The notes: a model not told the origin generated them from the sequence alone. DNA of 64,000 bases from UBA12202 sp002691725 (GCA_965660675.1 CBFIAU010000006.1:62001-126000), one strand, 5' to 3'. Shown: positions 28,112 to 36,931, counted from the first letter of the stretch. Numbers and translations: made by a program.

Positions 28112-28137
28112 AGGGGCAAGTTATGTTGCCCCTTTAT
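28112..28137. terminator. Terminator between two small membrane-protein genes
   Basis: Perfect 8-bp arms aggggcaa (28112-28119) and ttgcccct (28126-28133) with a 6-nt loop, followed by TTATT, form a compact terminator between the convergent small genes at 27957 and 28147. Confidence 0.8.
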
Positions 28138-28146
28138 TGATATGAT

Positions 28147-28281
28147 TTATCCGTTTGCTTGCACAAAAACATAGACAGCAATTGCCACACTTATTAAGGC
28201 AACGATAATTGTCCAATGTGTTTTTTTGTATACGTTTTCTTCTGGCACATGGTTCGGTCTTGTTTTGTTGTCTGCGCTCAT
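28147..28281 (-). CDS. Small single-span membrane protein, 44 aa
   Basis: The minus strand has AGGGGG seven bases before ATG 28281. The 44-aa product has a polar start (MSADNKTRPNHVPEENVYKK) and then a hydrophobic helix (WTIIVALISVAIAVYVFV) ending QANG. This N-in topology and size resemble small accessory subunits of membrane complexes such as cytochrome oxidase subunit IV, but no family was recognised. It is convergent with the 32-aa gene across a shared terminator. Confidence 0.55.
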   Translation of the reverse strand: MSADNKTRPNHVPEENVYKKTHWTIIVALISVAIAVYVFVQANG

Positions 28282-28429
28282 GAAATACCCCCTTATCGTT
28301 AATTATTTACATATATCATATTGAAGAAAATTAAAACATGTGCAATTTTGACATCATCATAGTTATTAACAATTCTGTTGATATTTATTTGTTCTAATGT
28401 TTATCCTATATGTCATGTAATTTATTAAA

Positions 28430-28909
28430 GTGGTCATTGTGCGCTCGATATTACTTTTTTTAGTTTTGTTTGCTTTTTGGCTGTTATTGTCAGGGCATTA
28501 CACGCCACTGATCACTAGTTTTGGCATCATTTCATGTGCCTTTTGTGTTTGGATGTCATCCCGCATTTCGACATATGATAATGAAGGTTTGCCACTGCAT
28601 TTGATGGCTGGCCTGCCAGTTTATGTTTTATGGCTAATCTGGCAAATCGTTGTGTCCAATTTATTAACAATCAAGACGATTTTAACCAATGATGTGTCAC
28701 CATCTATGTTCAGAGTGAAAACCGGCAAAATGAGTGAGGCAGGTGTGGTGCTTTATGCCAATTCTATTACCTTAACCCCCGGTACGGTCACGGTTAAGAT
28801 TATGCGTGGTGGGTTAATGGTTCACGCCTTAACGACAGCGATGGCGGATGATGTAAAAAGCGATGAAATGGGTGAGAAAATCCGCAAAATTGATAGGGAA
28901 AAGAAATGA
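28430..28909 (+). CDS. mrpE: Na+/H+ antiporter subunit E (MrpE/MnhE)
   Basis: This is a small membrane subunit of the Mrp cation/proton antiporter, about 159 aa and first gene of the cluster. The MrpE signature is the C-terminal block VVLYANSITLTPGTVTVKI (about residues 106-124) after two or three hydrophobic segments. The start is GTG 28430 or GTG 28439; no ATG fits. The last 4 bp overlap mrpF. The 148 bp upstream should hold the operon promoter. Confidence 0.88.
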   Translation: MVIVRSILLFLVLFAFWLLLSGHYTPLITSFGIISCAFCVWMSSRISTYDNEGLPLHLMAGLPVYVLWLIWQIVVSNLLTIKTILTNDVSPSMFRVKTGKMSEAGVVLYANSITLTPGTVTVKIMRGGLMVHALTTAMADDVKSDEMGEKIRKIDREKK

Positions 28910-29166
28910 CTGTTTTGTTAGTCAGCATGGCAGCATTAGGGGTTGCGGTTTTAATTGCTCTCATTCGTGTGGTGTTGGGACCAACCGCCTTTGATCGTGT
29001 CTTGGCGGTGAACAGCATTGGAACGATTGTTATTATTGGTATTGCTTTACATGGTTTTGTCATGGAACGCCCTGAGTTTGTTGATATTGCAATCCTTTAT
29101 GCCATCCTCAATTTTATTGGCACATTTGCCGTCCTTAAATTATTCAGCACGGGAAGGTTAAGCTAA
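28906..29166 (+). CDS. mrpF: Na+/H+ antiporter subunit F (MrpF/MnhF)
   Basis: This 86-aa protein has three membrane helices. The MrpF hallmark is LIRVVLGPTAFDRVLAVNSI (about residues 20-39), followed by DIAILYAILNFIGTFAVLKL. It overlaps mrpE by 4 bp and is 2 bp from mrpG, so the three are translated together. Confidence 0.92.
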   Translation: MTVLLVSMAALGVAVLIALIRVVLGPTAFDRVLAVNSIGTIVIIGIALHGFVMERPEFVDIAILYAILNFIGTFAVLKLFSTGRLS

Positions 29167-29168
29167 TC

Positions 29169-29510
29169 ATGGAAAATATTATTCCATATATTGCGCTGAC
29201 AAGTGTTGGATTTGGTGCTTTGCTTATCATTATTGGGGTTATTGGATTGGTGCGCTTGCCTGATGTGTATTCGCGCATCCATGCCTCTGGTGTCGTTGAT
29301 ACAGGTGGCGCGGCTTTGATCTTGTTTGGGCTATGTCTCTATTCAGGATGGAATCTGGTAACCGTAAAGCTCATTGTTATTGGCGTATTTCTATTCTTTA
29401 CCAGCCCTATTTCCGGCCATGCGATTGCACAGGTCGCGCATAGCCAGAAGGTAGATTTTCAAGGCGCTGATGAAAGCAAGTCAAAACCCAATAATGAGGG
29501 AAAGGTATGA
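29169..29510 (+). CDS. mrpG: Na+/H+ antiporter subunit G (MrpG/MnhG)
   Basis: This 113-aa protein has three helices. The MrpG signature is GVIGLVRLPDVYSRIHASGV (about residues 23-42), then DTGGAALILFG and TSPISGHAIAQVAH. The C-terminal tail is hydrophilic. It overlaps the next gene by 4 bp. Confidence 0.92.
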   Translation: MENIIPYIALTSVGFGALLIIIGVIGLVRLPDVYSRIHASGVVDTGGAALILFGLCLYSGWNLVTVKLIVIGVFLFFTSPISGHAIAQVAHSQKVDFQGADESKSKPNNEGKV

Positions 29511-30109
29511 GCACGTTATTCATCAATATCTCTCTTGTCAGTTTCATGGTTGTGATCGCGTTAATGATTACGTTTAGCCACAGGCTTTTCGCCATCATTA
29601 TTATGTCAGGTGCATATTCGCTCATCTCTGCGGCGATGTTTGTTAATCTTGATGCGGTCGATGTGGCCTTTACCGAAGCCGCGGTTGGTGCCGGGTTTTC
29701 AACGGTTTTATTTCTCGCCGCGATGGCATGGCTACCAGCGGAGGAAAAACGCAATAAAGCATTGGTAATCTTGCCGCTTATTATTTGTCTTTTCACAGGT
29801 TCATTATTAATGTGGGCTGTGGCTTATCTGCCTGCATTAGGTGATCCGGCATCTGTTGTGCATCAGCATGTTGCCCCGCGATATTTAGCCGAAAGCTATG
29901 ATAAGCTTCATATCCCTAATGTTGTTACCACCGTTCTGGCTAGCTATCGCGGCTTTGATACGTTAGGGGAGACGATTGTTATTTTCACCGCTGGGCTAGG
30001 GGTTCTGCTCATTCTTATGGGTAAGACAGGGCGTTCCCCAAAACCGAAAAAAGTGGATATCAGCGCCAAAGTTAGTGAAGCAAGAGATGAGGATGTAAAT
30101 GAAAAATAA
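29507..30109 (+). CDS. DUF4040 antiporter subunit (MrpA C-terminal/MbhD-MbhE-like)
   Basis: In standard Mrp systems this sequence is the C-terminal part of the large MrpA; here it is a free 200-aa subunit. The DUF4040/MbhD part is FAIIIMSGAYSLISAAMFVN then DAVDVAFTEAAVGAG (about residues 28-64). The second part, PNVVTTVLASYRGFDTLGET followed by VIFTAGLGVLLIL (about 144-177), matches the MbhE-like end of MrpA. A long basic and acidic tail follows. It overlaps mrpG by 4 bp and mrpB by 11 bp. The split resembles the membrane-bound hydrogenase (Mbh/Mbs) arrangement. Confidence 0.85.
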   Translation: MSTLFINISLVSFMVVIALMITFSHRLFAIIIMSGAYSLISAAMFVNLDAVDVAFTEAAVGAGFSTVLFLAAMAWLPAEEKRNKALVILPLIICLFTGSLLMWAVAYLPALGDPASVVHQHVAPRYLAESYDKLHIPNVVTTVLASYRGFDTLGETIVIFTAGLGVLLILMGKTGRSPKPKKVDISAKVSEARDEDVNEK

Positions 30110-30599
30110 TCCTATTCTTCGCGTCATTTCAAAAACACTATTTGCGCCGATTATTTTATACGGTCTCTATGTTCAGTTTCATGGTGACTTTGGCCCTGGT
30201 GGCGGCTTTCAGGCAGGTGTCATTATTGCCGCTGCCTTTATTCTCTATGGCATGGTGTTTAGTCTTGACGAATTAAAGCTACTGGCGCCGCCATCTATTG
30301 TTCATGCTCTGATGGCTTTGGGGGCATTAATTTACGCTGGCGTTGGCATAGCCACATTTCTGCTGGGGGCGGAGTTTTTGAATTATGATGTGTTGGCAGA
30401 TTATCCAGCTAAGGGCCAGCATTATGGCATTATCTTGGTTGAGTTTGGGGTCGGGTTAACCGTGGCCAGCACTATTCTTGGGTTGTTTATGGCTTTTGCC
30501 GGATTTGATATTCCCAGATATTCAGCTCGCGAGAAAGACGCTAAGCCAGCCAATAAAGCAGGTGCTAAAAGTCCAAAAAAGAGGGCATCTGATGACTGA
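30099..30599 (+). CDS. mrpB: Na+/H+ antiporter subunit B (MrpB/MnhB)
   Basis: This 166-aa membrane subunit has the MrpB signature FHGDFGPGGGFQAGVIIAAA (about residues 27-46), then helices around YGMVFSL and ILVEFGVGLTVASTILGLF. The C-terminal tail is lysine-rich. It overlaps the DUF4040 gene upstream and the mrpC start downstream by 8 bp. Confidence 0.9.
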   Translation: MKNNPILRVISKTLFAPIILYGLYVQFHGDFGPGGGFQAGVIIAAAFILYGMVFSLDELKLLAPPSIVHALMALGALIYAGVGIATFLLGAEFLNYDVLADYPAKGQHYGIILVEFGVGLTVASTILGLFMAFAGFDIPRYSAREKDAKPANKAGAKSPKKRASDD

Positions 30600-30996
30600 T
30601 TTACTGCTTTCGCATTGGAATTACTTTATTGTTGTTTTGCTCATGATGATTGGATTGTTTATCCTTATATCGAGCATGAACCTGGTTAAGAAACTCATCG
30701 GTTTAAGCCTGTTTCAAACCTCTGTATTCTTATTCTACATCTCACTTGGCAAGATCAATGGCGGGACGGCGCCGATCATTATGAAATCTGGCCATGATGG
30801 TCATTCAAGTCATGAGATTCTTTATTCAAACCCTCTGCCGCATGTTCTCATCCTGACGGCGATTGTTGTTGGTGTTGCGACAACCGCACTTGGTCTGGCT
30901 CTGGTTCTTCGCATCAAAGCCAGTTTTGACAGCATTGAGGAAGACGATATTTTACTGGCCAAGCGTGAGCTGAGGAAGCGGAGCAAATCATCATGA
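30592..30996 (+). CDS. mrpC: Na+/H+ antiporter subunit C (MrpC/NuoK-like)
   Basis: This 134-aa protein is the NuoK-like subunit with three helices: WNYFIVVLLMMIGLFILIS, LVKKLIGLSLFQTSVFLFYI and LPHVLILTAIVVGVATTALG. NuoK-type glutamate positions are not all obvious. A His-rich loop (GHDGHSSHE) separates helices two and three. ATG 30592 lies inside the mrpB end; a longer frame from 30478 is only read-through of mrpB in another frame. It overlaps the next gene by 4 bp. Confidence 0.9.
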   Translation: MTDLLLSHWNYFIVVLLMMIGLFILISSMNLVKKLIGLSLFQTSVFLFYISLGKINGGTAPIIMKSGHDGHSSHEILYSNPLPHVLILTAIVVGVATTALGLALVLRIKASFDSIEEDDILLAKRELRKRSKSS

Positions 30997-32492
30997 TTGA
31001 ATGGATGTTGCATTTGCCCGGCATTATTGTTGTCATCCCATTGGTGATGGCAATTATTGTGGCATTACTGCCCTCGCGCTTAGGCTGGCTTGGTGCTGTT
31101 CTTGGCTCTGGTCTGTCGTTTTGGGCGGCAATTGTTCTGGTTATGCATATGCTTGAAGCTACTGCCATGACACGCATTTCCTATTATCTTGGCGGCTGGC
31201 CGCCACCCTGGGGGATTGAGTTTGCTGTTGATCATGCCACCGCATTAGTCATTGTGACCATCACAGCTTTAGGTTTTCTATCAACTTTGTCAGGTAATAC
31301 GCTGATATTCAAAGACATTCATGATGAAGATAAGGGACGTTTCTTTGCCGCTTGGCTGTTAACACTTGGCGGATTACTGGGCTTGGTCATGACTGCAGAT
31401 GCGTTTAATCTGTTTGTCTTTTTTGAGATATCATCGCTCGCCTCAGTCACATTAGTCGCTATGGGCAGTGGCCGTGATAAACGCGCCTTGGTGGCAGCAT
31501 TTAACTATTTGGTGATAGGCGCGATTGGGGCAACATTCTATGTTATTGGTGTCGGCTTTTGCTATGCCATGACCGGAACACTGAATATGGTCGATATGGC
31601 GGCACGACTTCCAGATGTTGCTAATCCTGTTCCGGTTTATATTGGGCTTGCTTTCATGGTGTCTGGCGTCATGGTCAAAGCGGCTGTTTTCCCGGTTCAT
31701 TTCTGGTTGCCGCCATCTTACGGATACGCGCCAATGGCGGTGACAAGTCTTTTAGCCGCTATCGCAACAAAAGCCTCACTTTATGTATTGATCCGAATCT
31801 TGATGACAATTTTTGGCGGTATCGCTGATATCCCGTTATTGATCATGCAATGGGTATTAATGCCGCTAGCTTTGATGGCGATCTTACTAGGAACGATCCT
31901 TGCTATATATGAAAAAGACGCTAAGTTCATGCTCGCTCATTCATCGGTGGCGCAAATAGGTTATATCGTGCTTGGCTTTGGTGTGGCGACTATGGCTGGT
32001 GTGCAGTCCGGGTTTATCCATATTGCCAATCATGCCATGATTAAGGGCGGAATGTTTATCGGGCTTGGCGGCTTGGCCATGGCAGTTGCTGGCAAAACAG
32101 ACTTTTCCAGTCTTGCCGGATTGGGGCGTAGAATGCCTCTGACTTCAAGCGGATTTTTGATTTGCGGGTTAAGCTTAATCGGTGTCCCGCTAACCGCTGG
32201 CTTTATCTCTAAGTTCTATTTGGTGTCGGCCATTATATCTGCTGGCTACTGGCAAATTGCGGCGATTGTATTGCTATCCAGCGCCTTATCAGTGATCTAT
32301 TTGTGGCGATTAGTGGAAACATTATGGTTCTCTCCGGCAAATGAGTCGGAAACACGGCTGCCTGAACAGCCCATGATCTATCTTCCGTTATGGGTATTGG
32401 CAGGGGCTAATATCTGGCTCGGCATTGATGCAGGGCTAATCACGGGCTTGGCCAAGATGGCGTCTATCACCTTATTTGGAGGCATTTCATAA
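30993..32492 (+). CDS. mrpD: Proton-conducting antiporter subunit D-1 (MrpD/NuoN-like)
   Basis: This 499-aa polytopic protein belongs to the NuoL/M/N-MrpA/D family. Key charged residues are E in NLFVFFEISSLASVTL (helix 5, about residue 134) and K in VMVKAAVFPVHFWLPPSYGY (helix 7, about 226), which form the half-channel. The blocks YEKDAKFMLAHSSVAQIGYI and LSLIGVPLTAGFISKFYL follow. It is the most MrpD-like of the three antiporter subunits here. Overlaps of 4 bp with mrpC and 1 bp with the next gene show tight coupling. Confidence 0.92.
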   Translation: MIEWMLHLPGIIVVIPLVMAIIVALLPSRLGWLGAVLGSGLSFWAAIVLVMHMLEATAMTRISYYLGGWPPPWGIEFAVDHATALVIVTITALGFLSTLSGNTLIFKDIHDEDKGRFFAAWLLTLGGLLGLVMTADAFNLFVFFEISSLASVTLVAMGSGRDKRALVAAFNYLVIGAIGATFYVIGVGFCYAMTGTLNMVDMAARLPDVANPVPVYIGLAFMVSGVMVKAAVFPVHFWLPPSYGYAPMAVTSLLAAIATKASLYVLIRILMTIFGGIADIPLLIMQWVLMPLALMAILLGTILAIYEKDAKFMLAHSSVAQIGYIVLGFGVATMAGVQSGFIHIANHAMIKGGMFIGLGGLAMAVAGKTDFSSLAGLGRRMPLTSSGFLICGLSLIGVPLTAGFISKFYLVSAIISAGYWQIAAIVLLSSALSVIYLWRLVETLWFSPANESETRLPEQPMIYLPLWVLAGANIWLGIDAGLITGLAKMASITLFGGIS

Positions 32493-33943
32493 TGACTGCT
32501 GATAATGCCATTATCCTGGGTTTGGTTGTCCCGCTTGCGGTAGCTGTGCTGACGCCTGTGTTTGGGTCACGGCCAGATATCCGCGACATCTTGGGGCCAT
32601 TAGGCGGCATTGTTAGTTTTTATGCCGCGATGACCATAGCCTTAGCGGTGCTAAATGGGGAGACCCCTGAATGGTTTATTCTATCCATTTCAGAAGGCCT
32701 CAATTTCAGCTTTAAGGTAACGCCTCTTGGGGCTGTGTTTGGGCTTGTTGCCTCAGGGTTGTGGATTATGGCGGCCATATATTCGGTTGGCTATATGCGC
32801 GGCAATGATGAGGCTAATCAAACGCGATTCAATGCTTTTTATGCGATTGCCGTTCATGCCGCTTTAGCGATTGCATGGTCAGGCAATCTGCTCATGTTGT
32901 TTATATTCTATGAAGTGCTGACATTTTCGACCTATCCATTGGTCATTCATAAACAAACAGAAGACGCTATGCGGGCAGGGCGGCTTTATATGGGTATTCT
33001 GGTTGGGACATCCTTAATGCTGCTGCTGCCAGCTGTCATCTGGGTTTGGATTGCAACTGGATCGCTTGATTTCGTCCCCGGCGGTATTCTGGCTGGTAAG
33101 ATTGATCCTGGCTATGTGCCGTGGATGCTGGCTTTATTTGCCTTTGGCGTTGGTAAATCGGCATTGATGCCTATTCATCGCTGGTTGCCGGCGGCCATGG
33201 TTGCGCCAACACCTGTCTCGGCTTTATTACATGCGGTGGCGGTTGTTAAGGCTGGTGTGTTCACCATGCTGATGGTGGTGGTTTATATTTTCGGATATGA
33301 CTTTTTGTCGATAACGGGCGGTTCTGTTTGGCTGATCTGGCTGGCATCATTTACCATTCTGGCCTCTAGCGTCATTGCCATCCAAAAAGATGATATCAAG
33401 GCAAGGCTGGCATATTCCACCATTTCACAATTATCATATATTGTCCTTGGCGCGGCGCTCGCCAATGAACTGGCGGCAAAGGGCGCGGCATTGCATATCG
33501 TCATGCATGCTAGTGCAAAAATTACGCTGTTCTTTTGTGCTGGTGCTATTTACGTGTCTGCCCATCTTAATAAAGTCTCTCAGCTAAATGGCTTGGGCTA
33601 TCGGATGCCGCTTATCTTTATTGCCTTTTTCCTTGCTTCCTTATCCATTATTGGTATTCCACCACTTGGCGGGTCATGGAGCAAGTTTTTGCTAATGGCA
33701 GGGGCGGCAGATAATGCCATGATCATGGTTATTATTGTGTTGGCGGTGTCGTCTTTGATGAATGTATGGTATTTACTTGAGCCAGTTATTCGCGGATTTT
33801 ATTTGCCAGAAAAATCACCTGTGCATGTTGAAAAATTGCCTTTGGTGGTGATACCGCCTGTTTTAACGGCTATATTATGCATTGTTTTGTTTTTTGCTCC
33901 TTGGCCATTTTTGTCTCTAATTAATATGATGGTGATGCCATGA
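32492..33943 (+). CDS. Proton-conducting antiporter subunit D-2 (MrpA/D-like)
   Basis: This 483-aa member of the same family has E in LLMLFIFYEVLTFSTYPLVI (about residue 137) and K in FGVGKSALMPIHRWLPAAMV (about 222), then SALLHAVAVVKAGVFTML as in NuoL/M. The KDDIKARLAYSTISQLSYIV and IGIPPLGGSWSKFLLM blocks are complete. It starts at ATG 32492, overlapping the previous stop codon by one base. It probably takes the place of the NuoL-like part of MrpA, whose C-terminal part is encoded separately at 29507. Confidence 0.9.
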   Translation: MTADNAIILGLVVPLAVAVLTPVFGSRPDIRDILGPLGGIVSFYAAMTIALAVLNGETPEWFILSISEGLNFSFKVTPLGAVFGLVASGLWIMAAIYSVGYMRGNDEANQTRFNAFYAIAVHAALAIAWSGNLLMLFIFYEVLTFSTYPLVIHKQTEDAMRAGRLYMGILVGTSLMLLLPAVIWVWIATGSLDFVPGGILAGKIDPGYVPWMLALFAFGVGKSALMPIHRWLPAAMVAPTPVSALLHAVAVVKAGVFTMLMVVVYIFGYDFLSITGGSVWLIWLASFTILASSVIAIQKDDIKARLAYSTISQLSYIVLGAALANELAAKGAALHIVMHASAKITLFFCAGAIYVSAHLNKVSQLNGLGYRMPLIFIAFFLASLSIIGIPPLGGSWSKFLLMAGAADNAMIMVIIVLAVSSLMNVWYLLEPVIRGFYLPEKSPVHVEKLPLVVIPPVLTAILCIVLFFAPWPFLSLINMMVMP

Positions 33944-34224
33944 AGAATGATGACATCAATAAAAAAGTAGAAATTATGACATTAGAACGGTTTGGCCGTG
34001 CCTTTACCTTTGTTGTTGTTATTGGCATCTTTATTCTATTGGTGATTGAAATCTTTGCGCAGCGTCATGGTGAGTTTGCACTGGAAGATATGTTCTTCTT
34101 TCCTGGTATATTTGGATTTGTAGCGTTTATTTTTGTTGTCATGGCTGGCACTTTGCTCAGGCGTCTCATTATGCGTGATGAAGATTATTACAGCAAAAGA
34201 GAAGGAGCAAATGATGATACCTGA
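33940..34224 (+). CDS. Small two-helix membrane protein in the antiporter operon
   Basis: This 94-aa protein was not recognised. It has an N-terminal amphipathic stretch, two hydrophobic spans (FTFVVVIGIFILLVIEIF and GIFGFVAFIFVVMAGTLL) and a charged end (RDEDYYSKREGANDDT). It overlaps the genes on both sides (4 bp and 11 bp), so it is surely translated with them. A structural subunit joining two antiporter-like subunits is plausible but unproven. Confidence 0.8.
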   Translation: MKNDDINKKVEIMTLERFGRAFTFVVVIGIFILLVIEIFAQRHGEFALEDMFFFPGIFGFVAFIFVVMAGTLLRRLIMRDEDYYSKREGANDDT

Positions 34225-35911
34225 TTTTGGTCTTCCTCCTGGCTTGTTAATGATCATTGGTGCTGGTCTAATTCCATTTCTGCCTGCCAATCTCCGCCAT
34301 ATCTGGATGCTATTGGCGATTGCCTGTTCAGCGACAACCCTAACCGCGCCATATGGTGATCATGTCATATGGAACGTGATGGGCATGGAATTATCGCTGT
34401 TTCATGTTGATAATCTGACCTTTCCGTTTTCTTTAATATTCCATATTGCCGCTGTGTTAATCGTCATATACAGCTGGCATGTGAAGTCTTGGGCTGAACA
34501 AACGGCCGTTTTATCCTATGCAGGAGCGGCCATTGCGGCGGTTCATGCCGGGGATTTGATTAGCCTCTTTATTTGGTGGGAAGCCACCGCCATCACGTCC
34601 GTGTTTATCATTCTCGCCGCAGATACGGTGTCTGCGCGCCATGCGGCCATGCGCTATCTGATTATCCAAGTATCGAGTGGGGTGTTGTTAATCGGCGGTG
34701 CGGCGCTCTATTTTCATGAATATGGCCGCATTACTTTTGAGGCTATGACCCTTGGCTCAATGGCGACATGGTTTATTTTTATCGCATTCGGGATCAAAGC
34801 GGCATTCCCGTTTTTGAACGGCTGGCTTCAAGATGCTTATCCCGAAGCAAGCATCACTGGCACGGTGGCTTTATCTGCATTTACGACCAAATTAGCGATT
34901 TACGCCTTGGCTCGCGGCTTTCCGGGAACCGAATTACTGATCTGGATCGGTGCCGTGATGACCGCCTTTCCGGTATTCTTTGCGGTTATTGAAAACGATC
35001 TTCGCCGCGTGCTATCGTTCAGCCTCAATAATCAGCTTGGCTTCATGGTGGTTGCCATTGGTATAGGAACTCCGCTTGCGTTAAATGGCGCGGTCGCTCA
35101 TGCTTTTGTTCATATTATCTATAAATCGCTGCTCTTTATGTCGGTTGGGACGGTGATGTTTCACACAAAAACGGCAAAGGCGTCTGAACTTGGTGGGCTT
35201 TATAAGCAGATGCCATTTACGATGATATGTTGCATTATTGGTGCGATGTCTATCTCTGCATTCCCTCTATTTAGCGGATTTGTTGCGAAATCACTGACCA
35301 TGTCGGCGCTTGGTGGGACGGAATTTATATTAGCCTATTTTATTCTGCTCTTTGCTTCTGCTGGTGTCTTGGAACATTCAGGCATTAAGATACCATTCTT
35401 CACGTTTTTCGCGCATCCGTCAGAATGCGTCATTGGTAAAACCCCAAATGGCATGTTGATCGCCATGGGGATTGCGGCGGTAATGTGCATTGGTATCGGT
35501 ATTTTCCCGCAGTTGCTGTATCAAATCCTTCCCTATGTAAAGGTTAAAAACCCGTATGATTTAAGCCATGTGACAGGCCAGTTGCAGCTGCTTCTATTGG
35601 CAGGGCTAGCTTTTGTTGTGTTAATGCGGACAGGTCTATATCCACCAGAGATAAGGTCTACCGTTCTCAATTCTGATTGGTTTTATCGGCGTTTGGCGCC
35701 CGCTATCATTAGCTCAGTGCTGGCGATCATTATGCCAATCGTTAAAGCCGTGGATGATCTGATTATCAGCGTTGCAAAAACCGTCATGCGAGGGGCGAAA
35801 TGGGTATCTGAACATCCTGTCTCAGGGCCTGTTATCCCGGGGCCAGCGGCATTGGTTCAGGTCATTGTCCTCGTTGTTATTGTGGCAGCTATTTATGCAA
35901 ACCTTGGCTAG
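34214..35911 (+). CDS. Proton-conducting antiporter subunit D-3 (NuoN/MrpD-like)
   Basis: This is the third NuoL/M/N-like subunit, 565 aa from ATG 34214 (GGAG ribosome site six bases upstream). E is in LISLFIWWEATAITSVFIIL (about residue 126) and K in FGIKAAFPFLNGWLQDAYPE (about 197). It retains VIENDLRRVLSFSLNNQLGF and HIIYKSLLFMSVG. The last 90 residues add helices including a lateral-type segment (MRGAKWVSEHPVSGPVIPG). Divergence from the other two suggests a different place in the complex. Its 3' end overlaps the DUF192 gene by 17 bp. Confidence 0.9.
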   Translation: MIPDFGLPPGLLMIIGAGLIPFLPANLRHIWMLLAIACSATTLTAPYGDHVIWNVMGMELSLFHVDNLTFPFSLIFHIAAVLIVIYSWHVKSWAEQTAVLSYAGAAIAAVHAGDLISLFIWWEATAITSVFIILAADTVSARHAAMRYLIIQVSSGVLLIGGAALYFHEYGRITFEAMTLGSMATWFIFIAFGIKAAFPFLNGWLQDAYPEASITGTVALSAFTTKLAIYALARGFPGTELLIWIGAVMTAFPVFFAVIENDLRRVLSFSLNNQLGFMVVAIGIGTPLALNGAVAHAFVHIIYKSLLFMSVGTVMFHTKTAKASELGGLYKQMPFTMICCIIGAMSISAFPLFSGFVAKSLTMSALGGTEFILAYFILLFASAGVLEHSGIKIPFFTFFAHPSECVIGKTPNGMLIAMGIAAVMCIGIGIFPQLLYQILPYVKVKNPYDLSHVTGQLQLLLLAGLAFVVLMRTGLYPPEIRSTVLNSDWFYRRLAPAIISSVLAIIMPIVKAVDDLIISVAKTVMRGAKWVSEHPVSGPVIPGPAALVQVIVLVVIVAAIYANLG

Positions 35912-36428
35912 ATGGAATTTTAATCTATCTAAAAGAGCAAAAATTGCCGTCATCACCTTCGCGCTAATTATATTAGTATGCGCTAAAGTCAGCCAGGGTT
36001 TAGCGAATGACTTAATTAGACTGTCCCTATATGATCCTGATCATGACCAATGGCATGACATTCTAGCCGAATTAGCAGTAACGCCCGAACAACGCCGAAC
36101 AGGGCTAATGCATCGCCAATATCTCTCCGATCATCATGGTATGCTATTTATTTATGAGCAGGAAAGACCTTTATCATTCTGGATGAAGAATACCTATATA
36201 TCGCTTGATATTATTTATTTTTCTTCTGATGGGTTATGGGTGAATACGGCTCCTAATACCACCCCTTTAAGCCTGACAACCTATCCGTCTCTGGCACCTG
36301 CCCAATTTGTTCTGGAGCTACCAGCAGGGCAGGCTAAACGCCTCAATATTGGCGCAGGAAGCCAGTTTATCGTGAAAGACTGCAATATGCTAAAATCAGG
36401 ACTTGATTTCGTGCCATGCACTAGATAA
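35895..36428 (+). CDS. DUF192 domain protein, exported
   Basis: This 177-aa protein begins with a signal sequence (KIAVITFALIILVCAKVSQG), probably cleaved after GLA. The DUF192 domain follows with ELAVTPEQRRTGLMHRQYL, GMLFIYEQERPLSFWMKNTY and SLDIIYFSSDGLWVN, and ends LELPAGQAKRLNIGAGSQF. DUF192 proteins are widespread in Proteobacteria; their function is not known. ATG 35895 is chosen because the signal peptide begins there; it overlaps the antiporter gene by 17 bp. Confidence 0.88.
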   Translation: MQTLARWNFNLSKRAKIAVITFALIILVCAKVSQGLANDLIRLSLYDPDHDQWHDILAELAVTPEQRRTGLMHRQYLSDHHGMLFIYEQERPLSFWMKNTYISLDIIYFSSDGLWVNTAPNTTPLSLTTYPSLAPAQFVLELPAGQAKRLNIGAGSQFIVKDCNMLKSGLDFVPCTR

Positions 36429-36463
36429 ATATAATCTTATCTTTACCGTTTTAAGATAATTGT

Positions 36464-36540
<77 letters not shown>

Positions 36541-36616
36541 TTTTAGCATCATAACGTCTTGCATAATGTGATGCATAATGTCTTGATGATATGATGGCTT
36601 CATGTTTGGGTAGTTT

Positions 36617-36931
36617 ATGAAAGCGCGCATTTATCAAAAACCAAAATCGGCTATGCAGTCAGGCAATACCGGCTGGGGCAAATCGGCTAAATGGGTGATG
36701 GAACCCGTTCGCCAGTATAAAGCAGCACCTGACCCGCTGATGGGATGGCAGTCATCGGGTGATACTCTAAAAACCTTGGAATTATCGTTTGATTCCCTTG
36801 ATGATGCGGTGGCATATGCTAAGCAGCATCAGATTGATCATGTTGTCGTACCGACCCCGCAACGTCGGCGCAAGCTGAAAGCCTATGCTGATAATTTTAG
36901 TTATAATCGAAAGCAACCCTGGACGCATTAA
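36617..36931 (+). CDS. NADH dehydrogenase accessory subunit, NDUFS4/ETC complex I family
   Basis: This 104-aa protein matches the ETC complex I subunit family, the bacterial relative of the 18-kDa NDUFS4 subunit found in alphaproteobacterial and mitochondrial complex I. Diagnostic parts are ARIYQKPKSAMQSG at the N-terminus, WVMEPVRQYKAAPDPLMGW (about residues 27-46), the FDSLDDAVAYAKQH helix and the end YADNFSYNRKQPWTH. It would sit on the peripheral arm. The main nuo operon is not in this window, which is usual for this gene. Confidence 0.92.
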   Translation: MKARIYQKPKSAMQSGNTGWGKSAKWVMEPVRQYKAAPDPLMGWQSSGDTLKTLELSFDSLDDAVAYAKQHQIDHVVVPTPQRRRKLKAYADNFSYNRKQPWTH

